DNA from: a virus
Reading direction: 5' to 3' (one strand)
Length of the DNA stretch: 20,016 nt
IMG/VR virus record: IMGVR_UViG_3300021197_001952
Span: 1-20,016 of that record
In this document: piece by piece, positions 1 through 7,150 of the stretch
Layout: the number at the start of each line of letters is the position of its first letter
Position numbering within the stretch: the stretch's first letter is position 1
Notes under the pieces: model-generated
Told to the model about the DNA's origin: nothing
The model's database searches: none
What the model saw: only the letters and a program-made list of their open reading frames with translations
Translations under genes and position numbers: made by a program

Positions 1-28
1 AAAAAGAACGGGTCCATTTCTGGACCCG
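1..28 (-). terminator. Intrinsic terminator after the capsid gene
   Basis: Positions 9-16 and 21-28 form a perfect 8-bp GC-rich inverted repeat (CGGGTCCA paired with TGGACCCG) around a 4-base loop. Read on the minus strand, the stem is followed by TTCTTTTT. This is the classic hairpin plus U-tract of a Rho-independent terminator. It lies about 30 bp after the gp23 stop codon and would end the late structural transcript. It is the only strong terminator I see in the window. Confidence 0.9.
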
Positions 29-58
29 CTCTGGTTAATAGTGTAATACTAATAAATC

Positions 59-1528
59 TTAGAAGTATACAGCACTTGATCCTGGAGTAAACTCAGCACC
101 AAGGTTCTGTACAATAATGACGTGATAGTAAAGGTTAGCACCAAAGATATTGTCAACAACACCGTAACGGGTAAGAAGTCCTACGCGTGGTGCGAAGTCG
201 TTCGGTCCGATTGTGCGCTGAACCATAACTGGGATGTATGGGCAATAAATAATACCTGTGTCATAGAACTCAGGTCCCTTATATCCAAGAAGTGCGTACT
301 CAACGTTGGAAGTACCTCCACCATATACGGTAGGTGAGTAGTTTCCAGACTGAACTTCAGTACGTGTATCACGGTAAACGTTGAAACGTCCACCAAGTGA
401 TCCAACCTTGGCAATACCAACAGGCTGTGTATTTACATCACCTTGTACAGGTACCCACTGGAATTCAGGGAGCATCTCAAGGATAGCACATACACGTGGA
501 GTAGCAACAACGAAGTTAGCAGCACCACGACGGTTACGTACAGCAATGCGGTTAGCTTCGATAATCAAGCGCTGGTAGAAGTCACGGTTACGCTCAACGA
601 GCCAGCGACCATCAGCAGAAGCAGGGCTCCATACTGAGAAACCAGGTCCATATCCAGCACCAAGTGCGGACTGGATCATGCGCATAAGCATCTCACGATC
701 GATTTCAGCTTGGATCTCGTAGCTCATGGCATTAGTGATCTCAGCGTCAATGTCGATTCCGTTCATGTTCTTAAGGTCCTGCTCAAGTTCAACTGACCAA
801 CGAGCGCCGAGGCGACGTGTACCAGCTTCAACAGCAGTCTTTTCGAACTTAACTTCAACCTGTGGAATGTTTCCAGTGATCTCGAAAGCAGAAAGGATCT
901 GTGCGACACCTTTGTCTTGATCAGCGAAAGCCCAATATCCAGCATCTCCGGTAAGGTCAGCAGAGCTGGCACCAGTGAAGCGGGTATCAAGAAGCTGATA
1001 TCCGAGTTCAGTCTGCGGAAGGCCAGCAGAACCTGAAAGACCTGGGGTCTTAGCAGCTTGTCCGCCTGCAGCAGCTTGGGTTTTTCCATCGATTCCAGTA
1101 CCTAGGTACTCATTTTGGTAAGCATAACGCAAAGCGAATGCAAGACCAACTGGTCCACTCATAGGCTGAACACCAACGATTTCGTTAGTGATAAGTTCTG
1201 GGAATGTACGACGAATCATTGGGATAAGCACCTTAGGAAGGCGAGCATCGTTCGGGGCATATGTATCGGCTGAGCTGGAGCCACCTGCTACGTTAGGGTT
1301 GAATTGTACTCCACCCTGAGCAGATCCACCAAGAGCTCCACCACCAGTGGAGTTGTCCTCTTCGATACACCATTTCTCCTGGTTCTCCAGGAGGACCGCG
1401 GTATTAAGGCGGGTATGATCATCTTCAATAGCTTTAACGCTATCAGATGTATAGTCAAGGACTGGTGCCCACTTCTCCAAAAGAGTAGCAGCACGGTCCT
1501 GATCAATAAATGATTGTGGTTTGTTCAT
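59..1528 (-). CDS. 23: Major capsid protein, T4 gp23 family
   Basis: This 489-residue protein forms the hexamers of the phage head; T4 gp23 has 521 residues. The most recognisable block is residues 105-137 (IRRTFPELITNEIVGVQPMS, followed by GPVGLAFALRYAY), which matches the conserved gp23 segment containing GVQPM. The N-terminal arm carries AVLLENQE (residues 44-51), a plausible site for the prohead protease because gp21 cuts after Glu, followed by a Gly-rich linker. It is the last gene of the morphogenesis cluster, after gp22, and is followed directly by a terminator. The ATG at 1528 has no Shine-Dalgarno sequence at normal distance; only an AAATATA element lies 5 nt upstream. The gene is clearly more GC-rich than its neighbours (34 of 60 bases in 781-840), which fits selection for very high expression. 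Confidence 0.96.
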   Translation of the reverse strand: MNKPQSFIDQDRAATLLEKWAPVLDYTSDSVKAIEDDHTRLNTAVLLENQEKWCIEEDNSTGGGALGGSAQGGVQFNPNVAGGSSSADTYAPNDARLPKVLIPMIRRTFPELITNEIVGVQPMSGPVGLAFALRYAYQNEYLGTGIDGKTQAAAGGQAAKTPGLSGSAGLPQTELGYQLLDTRFTGASSADLTGDAGYWAFADQDKGVAQILSAFEITGNIPQVEVKFEKTAVEAGTRRLGARWSVELEQDLKNMNGIDIDAEITNAMSYEIQAEIDREMLMRMIQSALGAGYGPGFSVWSPASADGRWLVERNRDFYQRLIIEANRIAVRNRRGAANFVVATPRVCAILEMLPEFQWVPVQGDVNTQPVGIAKVGSLGGRFNVYRDTRTEVQSGNYSPTVYGGGTSNVEYALLGYKGPEFYDTGIIYCPYIPVMVQRTIGPNDFAPRVGLLTRYGVVDNIFGANLYYHVIIVQNLGAEFTPGSSAVYF

Positions 1529-1620
1529 AATAATATATTTTTGTTTTGTTTCGACCTTTCATGGGACTAGCTCCCAAGTTACTCAGACACTATTCATGTC
1601 TCATTGTTCAGGGTGAAAAA
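1529..1620 (-). other. Capsid gene 5' region with two small hairpins
   Basis: This 92-bp gap between genes 22 and 23 holds two inverted repeats: TGGGA/TCCCA (1562-1566 and 1572-1576) and AGACA/TGTCT (1585-1589 and 1597-1601). Neither has a following U-tract in either direction, so they are not typical terminators. On the minus strand they precede an A-rich stretch and the gp23 ATG. They could be mRNA processing or stability structures that raise capsid expression. That role is inferred. Confidence 0.4.
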
Positions 1621-2469
1621 TTATTTCATCTTGTCCAGACCCGCAAGATACGGATTCTCTGGTGTAGAAGGTTTTACTTTCTCCTCAACGATTTTAGGAG
1701 CATCAGCTTTCACAGTGCGATTACTAATGGCTTCCTCACGAATAACTGCAAGTTGCTCTTTTTCTTTCTTGTCAAAGAGACGTGCGGTATATTCGAAATT
1801 CTCTGTGATAAACTTAGCTGACTTATCACTTAAAACTTTCTTAAGATAATTAGCTTTCTTATCGCTGTAGCTTGAGACTTTCTGCTCAAGAACAAGCTTT
1901 GCGCTAGTCTTATCATATGCTTCCTTAAGATGCTCATTCTCTTGCTTGATCTTTTCAAACTCGGACTTGAGCTCATCAATTTGAGATTTACCATCTACAA
2001 TAGCTTCCTTAACTGACTCACTCATAAGGGAAGAGTCAACAGCAAGTACTGAACGAAGATTAGTAAGGACGGAGTATGCTGTCTTATTTTTAGTAGCTTC
2101 TTCAATAGCAGCTACAGGCATTGCTTCGTCGATATACTCTTCAATATAACTGGAAATAGACTCAACTAGTTGCTCTTTAAAATCAGATGCACCTTCGTTA
2201 AGTTCAGTTTCATATTTTTTAATAACTTGTACCAACTTATTGGCATTATTCTTATCTACAGCTTCAACAACTGTTTGCATCTTGGAAGTATGGTCACTAT
2301 CAATTCGTGTGACCAGCTCTTCAAGCTTTTCAGCATAGAGTTCATCTTGGCTTGTAAGGGCTGCTTCAACAGAAAGCTCGACTTTCTCTTTAAGAGCCGT
2401 TTCAATGACGCTCACGCTCTCTTCGGTGAGGACATCTTGTAGTTCTTTTGGTAATAGGTCTTTATTCAT
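1621..2469 (-). CDS. 22: Prohead core scaffolding protein, T4 gp22-like
   Basis: This 282-residue protein is very rich in Glu, Lys, Ser and Val, with long heptad-like helical stretches (roughly residues 25-130 and 160-230) that should form coiled coils. T4 gp22, the main internal scaffold of the prohead, is 269 residues, has the same character and is digested by gp21 during maturation. I call it from its place between the protease/small core genes and gp23, together with its length and composition; single motifs in this family are weak. It starts 3 nt after the stop of the small core gene, so the two are translationally linked. There is no Shine-Dalgarno sequence before the ATG at 2469. Confidence 0.85.
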   Translation of the reverse strand: MNKDLLPKELQDVLTEESVSVIETALKEKVELSVEAALTSQDELYAEKLEELVTRIDSDHTSKMQTVVEAVDKNNANKLVQVIKKYETELNEGASDFKEQLVESISSYIEEYIDEAMPVAAIEEATKNKTAYSVLTNLRSVLAVDSSLMSESVKEAIVDGKSQIDELKSEFEKIKQENEHLKEAYDKTSAKLVLEQKVSSYSDKKANYLKKVLSDKSAKFITENFEYTARLFDKKEKEQLAVIREEAISNRTVKADAPKIVEEKVKPSTPENPYLAGLDKMK

Positions 2470-2472
2470 AAT

Positions 2473-2628
2473 TTAAAAGAGTGGTTTTTCTGCTGCTTGT
2501 TTTATTCTTGATTCAAGCTTATCGTTAACAGCCGATTGTAAATATTTATTCGCGGCAGCGTAGTTTTTATCAGAAATAGCATCGATAAACCTAACTATCT
2601 TGTTTTTGGTTGTATTTTCTTCGGCCAT
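2473..2628 (-). CDS. Small prohead core protein, gp67/gp68-like
   Basis: This is a 51-residue protein starting MAEENTTKNK. It is lysine- and alanine-rich, helical and shows no membrane segment. I chose the ATG at 2628 over an upstream non-ATG start because a late-promoter heptamer ATAAATA (2634-2640) ends exactly 5 nt before this ATG, as at the neighbouring late genes. In T4 the small core proteins gp67 and gp68 are encoded beside gp21 and gp22, and T4-like phages commonly carry a tiny gene here with an F-x-DAI-x-xKxY-x-xA pattern (here FIDAISDKNYAAA, residues 14-26). The probable role is in the prohead core, as a substrate of gp21. Exact equivalence to gp67 or gp68 cannot be decided. Confidence 0.75.
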   Translation of the reverse strand: MAEENTTKNKIVRFIDAISDKNYAAANKYLQSAVNDKLESRIKQAAEKPLF

Positions 2629-2633
2629 GTTGT

Positions 2634-2640
2634 TATTTAT
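2634..2640 (-). promoter_or_regulatory. T4-late-like promoter of small core gene
   Basis: The minus strand reads ATAAATA, then ACAAC, then the ATG at 2628. This matches 7 of 8 positions of the T4 late -10 box TATAAATA. T4 late promoters have no -35 element, and none is visible here. The 5-nt spacer puts the expected +1 on the A of ATG. Confidence 0.6.
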
Positions 2641-2657
2641 TAAAGTTTTTTTTAAAA

Positions 2658-3323
2658 TCAAATTTTGTTAATGAATGACATAATCCTTTCAAGTAAGTAC
2701 TTTTCTACTTCCTTCTTAGGAAGCTTACCCACAGCTCTTTCAAAGTTGTCATAAATCTCTTCATATTTACCATCATCAGCTAGTACCCATTGCTTTGATT
2801 CTAAAATACCATTTACAAAAGCTTTAGGATATGAAGGATCAGCAACACAATCGATAGCAACCAGATTCATGTTTTTGACTGTATTATGCTCTCTGCCCTC
2901 TTCCAGAGTGCCAAGTGCACGAGATGACATACCAACCTTAACCCCATCATTTACTAATGCACGGACTATTTTACCGCATGGTGTCGATAATACTTTAGAT
3001 TTTCCGTAAAAGATATTACCATCTTGAGTCATTTCAGTTACTATATGGCACGCGCGTTCAAGATCAACATCTGCTGTAGATGGATGGTTTAACTCTCCCA
3101 TTGCGCGACCTGGTTTAACCATCTCTTCATTATAACGAGCGACCTCCCGCTCTAACTCATGCAGAGGGTACATTCTTTTATTCTTATTAACTCCTTCTGC
3201 CATCATGTAAGGTCCTTTAATAAAAAGGTTTGATGGAGAATCTTTATTAGTTTGTTCTTCAATGATCTCAAATTGATCATTAAGATCAGGATTTTCACAT
3301 ACTAGATTAAGTTTAAGTGACAT
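2658..3323 (-). CDS. 21: Prohead maturation protease, T4 gp21 family
   Basis: This serine protease of 221 residues (T4 gp21: 212) cleaves the scaffold and the capsid N-terminus during head maturation. It shows the expected order of motifs: an N-terminal GPYMMAEGVNKNKRMYP block (residues 37-53), His80 within GELNHP, Ser133/Ser134 within GMSSRALG, and an acidic residue in AIDCVADPS (Asp158 or Asp162). These correspond to the catalytic His/Ser/Asp set of the gp21 (U9/S80) family. It lies immediately before its substrates (small core protein, gp22, gp23). The ATG at 3323 is preceded at 5 nt by ATAAATA, so the gene probably has its own late promoter. Confidence 0.93.
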   Translation of the reverse strand: MSLKLNLVCENPDLNDQFEIIEEQTNKDSPSNLFIKGPYMMAEGVNKNKRMYPLHELEREVARYNEEMVKPGRAMGELNHPSTADVDLERACHIVTEMTQDGNIFYGKSKVLSTPCGKIVRALVNDGVKVGMSSRALGTLEEGREHNTVKNMNLVAIDCVADPSYPKAFVNGILESKQWVLADDGKYEEIYDNFERAVGKLPKKEVEKYLLERIMSFINKI

Positions 3324-3328
3324 ACTAT

Positions 3329-3335
3329 TATTTAT
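3329..3335 (-). promoter_or_regulatory. T4-late-like promoter of gene 21
   Basis: The minus strand reads CATAAATA, then ATAGT, then the ATG at 3323. The heptamer and its 5-nt distance to ATG are identical to those before the small core gene and gene 13. No -35 hexamer or Shine-Dalgarno sequence is visible. Confidence 0.65.
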
Positions 3336-3344
3336 GCCCGAAAG

Positions 3345-3782
3345 CTATGAAAGCTCTTTTTCTGTTAATATTAACCATTTATAACCTCTACCCTTACAAT
3401 ATTTTCTTGCAGCTTCCCATTTAGCTTGATTTCTAACAAATTGAACTTGCTCATATATAATATGTTTTTTCTGTTTATATTTTGTAGTAGGTTTTAAAGT
3501 TTGTTTATATGGCTTTATTTCTACAAGATATTTAGTAATAGCATTACCCTCTTTAATAACAACATAATTATCTACATGATATCTATGATTACGTTTTGTT
3601 AGAGGGTTATAATAAGGAATAACAACATTTTCACTACCCCACCTAACTACTTTAGGGTTATTATCACAGAATCGAAAAAATTTTAATTCTAAACCAGATC
3701 TATATATAGCACGTTCACCGATAAATTTATCGATATTTTTAGGTACAAATATACCTTGCCTATATCTAGAATTTTTCTTCAT
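3345..3782 (-). CDS. 4: Head completion nuclease, T4 gp4 (gp50/4)-like
   Basis: This 145-residue basic protein resembles T4 gp4, a head-completion protein of similar length needed before neck and tail attachment. The sequence fits a PD-(D/E)XK nuclease: Asp71 in HRYHVDNYVV, then Glu88 and Lys90 in YLVEIKP. It also has an N-terminal IYRSGLELKFFRFCDNNPKV block (residues 26-45) and a C-terminal NQAKWEAARKYCKGRGYKWL block (residues 118-137), both typical of gp4 homologues. In T4 such activity would trim DNA ends or remove DNA outside the filled head; that is family knowledge, not shown here. The ATG overlaps the gp13 stop (TAATG), so translation is coupled to gp13. Confidence 0.88.
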   Translation of the reverse strand: MKKNSRYRQGIFVPKNIDKFIGERAIYRSGLELKFFRFCDNNPKVVRWGSENVVIPYYNPLTKRNHRYHVDNYVVIKEGNAITKYLVEIKPYKQTLKPTTKYKQKKHIIYEQVQFVRNQAKWEAARKYCKGRGYKWLILTEKELS

Positions 3783-4939
3783 TATCCAACAATAAATAGA
3801 GCTGGATCTGTATCACCCATACCTGGAGAAGCACCTTCGAGTAGCTTAGCTTCTAATTCTGCTTTCTTTTGAGTACCTTCGTTAAGTAAATCATAATTAA
3901 GAGCTCCACCACCGAGTAAGTTAACACTACCAAACTTACCTCTAACCCTACCAACAGTTATCATTGATAGAGCTAATGCATATTCATATACCCATTGCTC
4001 TTTAATAACATCTCGTATAGGTCGCTCAATATAACAAGAAACAACCCCGTAAAATCTTTCTGTTATTGGCTGTGGATACATTTTTAAATACTGTGTACGT
4101 GGATCGAACTGTAGATCCTTTCTTAAAGCTAACACTTTCTCACGAGTATCAATCCATTCTTTCATTGTATACCAAGATACAAGATCAAATCCATAGTTAC
4201 CCATCGCATAAGAAAAGTATGTTTGTTGCGCTAATGTTTGCTCAAGGGTAAATAAAGTATTAATACCTGTATTTGATCCTTCTTCAAAATCTGTAACCTC
4301 AATAACTTTTCTATAATCCATTACATCATAATCGAAAACGTTTTGATATTGAGTTACATCTGCAGCAGAACCTTCTTGAGTTAATGTTTTTCTTTTAGTA
4401 GGTTTAAAAGCGGACAGATTATCAAGTGAGTTATCAATTGCAGTAATATTTGCAACTAGTGAATAATCAAATAGTTCACCAGGCTCGATACCATCTTTAA
4501 ATGTAGCACTTAATGAGCTTTGCGCAGAAAATACAGAAGAGAGTACATCGGTTTGAGCTACAAAGGTAATATCAGGAGTTTCACCATAAAATTCTGAACT
4601 TGGCCCTAGTGGGTTAGTACCAGCAACTTGTTTAGCTGCAGTATCCAAATCAGTATTGGCTAATGTATAAAGCATATCAAGTCGAATGCCTTTGTTTGTC
4701 TCGTATAGATTTGAGTCAAAAATCATATACTCACGTGTATAACCTGCATACTTTGTAAAATATTCAACTGCAATTTGAATATTCTCTCTAAGTTGATCAG
4801 AGTGGATCTCAACAGATACAAGTGGGTATCCTAGTGATCTTTTAATCCTATCACCTAGTCTATCATACGTATCAATCTTATTATTAAGATTTGTTGATAA
4901 GAATGCCGATAAAGGTGAAATAACACATGCGGAAGCCAT
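3782..4939 (-). CDS. 13: Neck protein, T4 gp13-like
   Basis: This 385-residue protein is longer than T4 gp13 (309). The N-terminal block around residues 34-66 (RSLGYPLVSVEIHSDQLREN, then IQIAVEYFTKYAG) corresponds to gp13 'RRLGAPIINVELTPDQ...IQRALELYGEY'. The C-terminus ends DPALFIVG, like DPPFGILVG in T4. Gp13 binds the portal vertex after packaging and forms the collar to which the tail attaches. The extra length is in the middle, a Ser/Thr/Ala-rich stretch at about residues 100-220. It is divergently placed to a small plus-strand gene, with a 32-bp shared promoter region, and overlaps gp4 by one base. The ATG at 4939 follows an ATAAATA heptamer at 5 nt. Confidence 0.85.
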   Translation of the reverse strand: MASACVISPLSAFLSTNLNNKIDTYDRLGDRIKRSLGYPLVSVEIHSDQLRENIQIAVEYFTKYAGYTREYMIFDSNLYETNKGIRLDMLYTLANTDLDTAAKQVAGTNPLGPSSEFYGETPDITFVAQTDVLSSVFSAQSSLSATFKDGIEPGELFDYSLVANITAIDNSLDNLSAFKPTKRKTLTQEGSAADVTQYQNVFDYDVMDYRKVIEVTDFEEGSNTGINTLFTLEQTLAQQTYFSYAMGNYGFDLVSWYTMKEWIDTREKVLALRKDLQFDPRTQYLKMYPQPITERFYGVVSCYIERPIRDVIKEQWVYEYALALSMITVGRVRGKFGSVNLLGGGALNYDLLNEGTQKKAELEAKLLEGASPGMGDTDPALFIVG

Positions 4940-4971
4940 GTAATTATTTATGCCAATGACTAAATAATTGT
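4940..4971. promoter_or_regulatory. Back-to-back late promoters on a palindrome
   Basis: This 32-bp spacer separates divergent start codons. AATTATTTA (4942-4950) and TAAATAATT (4961-4969) are a perfect 9-bp inverted repeat with a 10-bp centre. Each arm contains a late-promoter heptamer: ATAAATA for gp13 (minus strand, 4945-4951) and CTAAATA for the plus-strand gene (4960-4966). Each heptamer ends exactly 5 nt before its ATG. No -35 element or Shine-Dalgarno sequence is visible on either side. This arrangement should fire both genes at the same late time. Confidence 0.7.
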
Positions 4972-5349
4972 ATGGCTAATAATGCAGAATCTAAAAATGG
5001 ATATGTAAATTTTAATCTTTGTAGGTCTTTTAATCAACATATTAAAACTTCAATGACGATTTTAACCGGAGCCGCGATTCCTGGCGAAGCAGCAGCAACT
5101 AGTACAACAGGTTTAGCTTTAACAGGTGGACATCCTTGCTCGGAAATAACTATATGGAATAGGACAACTAATACTCTTACAGTTTATGATAATGATTATT
5201 CAGATGCTTTGAACGGGTTTATACTCTCAGCAGGTGAGCAGTTTACTTTCAGAGGCTTAACTAATGTCGCACAAGTGTCAGCAACGGCAGCAACCGCTGG
5301 TAAAATTTACTATAGAGCACAATACTATAGCTTTAATCCTTCACGATAG
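4972..5349 (+). CDS. Small probable virion protein, unknown family
   Basis: This 125-residue protein has no signal peptide or membrane segment. The composition is rich in Ala, Thr, Gly, Asn and aromatic residues, with alternating polar and hydrophobic stretches such as EITIWNRTTNTLTVYDND (about residues 58-75) and a C-terminal YYRAQYYSFNPSR. This suggests a compact beta-sandwich, as in small capsid-decoration or fibre-associated proteins. Function is not established. It is the only plus-strand gene inside the structural cluster, facing gp20 tail to tail with just 3 bp between the stops. Its CTAAATA-N5-ATG promoter marks it as a late gene, which supports a virion role. Confidence 0.8.
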   Translation: MANNAESKNGYVNFNLCRSFNQHIKTSMTILTGAAIPGEAAATSTTGLALTGGHPCSEITIWNRTTNTLTVYDNDYSDALNGFILSAGEQFTFRGLTNVAQVSATAATAGKIYYRAQYYSFNPSR

Positions 5350-5352
5350 AGT

Positions 5353-7137
5353 TTATACATCATCAGCTGCCCCGGCTCCAGAAGTATCTGTCTCAACATC
5401 TGTATCAACATCTGCTTCTGTAGCATCGCCAGCTTCTGCAGCTGGACCGCCACCGAACTCTGGAATACCTCCATCACCAGCAACTCCTCCACCTTCACCA
5501 CCGACTGCGCCATCTGCTCCGCTCGCTGCAGCAGCCATTTGCTCTTTCCAAAGTGGACCACCGGCTTGAATTTGGCTTAGTTCCCATTGCATTTCTGCAT
5601 CCTTACGTAAAAACTCTCTGTTAGCGAGAATATCTCTGTCCTTCCAACCGAGATATTTCTTCTGCGCGTAAGTAGTAGAAATAAATTCATTTGATGCTAA
5701 ATTATTAAAGTTAGCAGCTTTAAGCTCAAGCTTCTGACTTTGACGCATTTCAAAGTAATTAGATGGTACGTTAAATACAATATCTAAATTAGTCTCTGCC
5801 AAGTTATATTCCTCCCACAAACCGCGAAGTTTAAGGTGAGTAGTGAATCCTTTCTTAATAGCTGCAGCAAACTTCTGTTGTTGGCGAATAACAAACTTCG
5901 CGAACTTAAGTTCTTCACGTAAGATAGATGATGGGTCAACAGTACGATCTTCTGGATCGATACGAGTTGTTGGCACTTTAAGAGCTCTATATAGCTTCTT
6001 AATAAAGTACATTAAGTCAGCTAATTCACCTAGATTTGCTCCACCGGGCAGCTGAGTAACAGAAGTACCTTCAGAACCTTGTCGTTTAGCAAACCAGAAT
6101 GCATCAAGCATTGATTGTGGGTTAAATTTATTAACAACATTTGTCTGATCATTATCAAAGGTCTTACGTGCCCAATAGTTCTGAATAAGCTTACGTAGAT
6201 ATGCTTCAGCTTTTGGTGGAGCCATATTACCAACATCAACATTAAATACGAGACGTTCTGGTGCTCTTACTAATCGATAGATAACAATAGCATCTTCAAT
6301 AAGAGAAAGCTGACGATAGGGACGACGAGCATTCTCAAGGAAAGGTATAACATAATCTTTTGTATCATTATAAACTCCGGAATTAACATAAACCAATTGA
6401 TTCTGCTCCATAGGAATCATTTCCGTCTTCTCAACTTTATCAGGCTGTGTAGGGCTAAAAATTGGCTTTTTATAAATATAGCCCTTAACTAGCATATTCT
6501 GAATATTATTGTAAACAGGCTCAACAATCTCAGCAGGAATATTAATTAAGCCAAGTACACCTTCTTTAACATAATCATCATGTAGAATCATCTCAAAGAA
6601 TACTTCACCTTCAACTAGTAGCTGTCTAAAGTACTGCCAACCTTTATGTTTGAGCTCGAAAAAGTCAATAAATTTAGAAAATTCTTCATCAATATCTTTT
6701 TTTTCATCAACTGTTAGATCAATATTCTCATAGTTAATAGTAGCCACCCTACCATTTTCATCTACATTAATAAATTCATCACAAATTTCATCAAGAGCAT
6801 CAGCCACTTCAGAATAAGCTGACATTATACGATAATCTCTTAATCTTCCACCTTTATCAGCGTCAAGATTAGCATACATTACGTCAGCAAAGGAACTATC
6901 TTTACCAAAGTCACCTATTGGAATATTATTGTATGGATTAGACGAAGAGACGGATGACTTAACTAAAGCTTCTGCTCTTTGCGTACCATTTTTTGCAAAG
7001 TATTTGTATTTATTATTAAGTGCGTCATCTTCAGTCTGAGCATATGGCAACCTGTTCTGAATGTATTGAACCAAGTTTCTACCGAAAGAAGAAGCTTTGC
7101 CGTCACCTTGATTTTGATTTGGAGAATAAGAAGCCAT
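5353..7137 (-). CDS. 20: Portal vertex protein, T4 gp20 family
   Basis: This 594-residue protein (T4 gp20: 524) forms the dodecameric portal through which DNA is packaged and on which the prohead is initiated. Conserved gp20 blocks are visible: EVADALDEICDEFINVDENG near residues 110-129, then VYRLVRAPERLVFNVDVGNM (the block typically read as YRISRAPERRVFYIDVGN), and LPGGANLGELADLMYFIKKL, with YRALKVPTTRI following. The C-terminal 45-50 residues are an unusual Gly/Ala/Asp-rich acidic tail, which largely explains the extra length. The ATG at 7137 has no Shine-Dalgarno sequence; TTAAATA lies 6 nt upstream. The gene converges with the small plus-strand gene, with no terminator between. Confidence 0.95.
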   Translation of the reverse strand: MASYSPNQNQGDGKASSFGRNLVQYIQNRLPYAQTEDDALNNKYKYFAKNGTQRAEALVKSSVSSSNPYNNIPIGDFGKDSSFADVMYANLDADKGGRLRDYRIMSAYSEVADALDEICDEFINVDENGRVATINYENIDLTVDEKKDIDEEFSKFIDFFELKHKGWQYFRQLLVEGEVFFEMILHDDYVKEGVLGLINIPAEIVEPVYNNIQNMLVKGYIYKKPIFSPTQPDKVEKTEMIPMEQNQLVYVNSGVYNDTKDYVIPFLENARRPYRQLSLIEDAIVIYRLVRAPERLVFNVDVGNMAPPKAEAYLRKLIQNYWARKTFDNDQTNVVNKFNPQSMLDAFWFAKRQGSEGTSVTQLPGGANLGELADLMYFIKKLYRALKVPTTRIDPEDRTVDPSSILREELKFAKFVIRQQQKFAAAIKKGFTTHLKLRGLWEEYNLAETNLDIVFNVPSNYFEMRQSQKLELKAANFNNLASNEFISTTYAQKKYLGWKDRDILANREFLRKDAEMQWELSQIQAGGPLWKEQMAAAASGADGAVGGEGGGVAGDGGIPEFGGGPAAEAGDATEADVDTDVETDTSGAGAADDV

Positions 7138-7143
7138 TGTATA

Positions 7144-7150
7144 TATTTAA
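7144..7150 (-). promoter_or_regulatory. Possible late-type promoter of gene 20
   Basis: The minus strand reads TTAAATA, then TATACA, then the ATG at 7137. It differs from the clear late heptamers at the first base and has a 6-nt rather than 5-nt spacer. I treat it as a weaker variant of the same signal. Confidence 0.35.

Noticed and set aside
1562-1601. Two hairpins before gene 23 as terminators
   Set aside because: The stems are only 5 bp and no T-run follows on either strand, so they do not meet the intrinsic terminator pattern.
2629-2661. Upstream non-ATG start for the small core protein
   Set aside because: The extra residues (MILKKTLINNN) are encoded by the AT-rich promoter spacer that holds the late heptamer; the ATG at 2628 has the expected 5-nt promoter distance.
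5018-5037. Minus-strand TTGATT followed by TAAAAT inside the plus-strand gene
   Set aside because: Spacing is 17 rather than 16, the G before TTGATT is absent, it is far from the gp13 start, and it lies within coding sequence; probably chance.
5264-5569. Plus-strand Pro/Ser-rich open frame
   Set aside because: It is the antisense shadow of the Gly/Ala/Asp-rich portal C-terminus and overlaps both real genes; the proline-rich content comes from GC-rich codons on the other strand.
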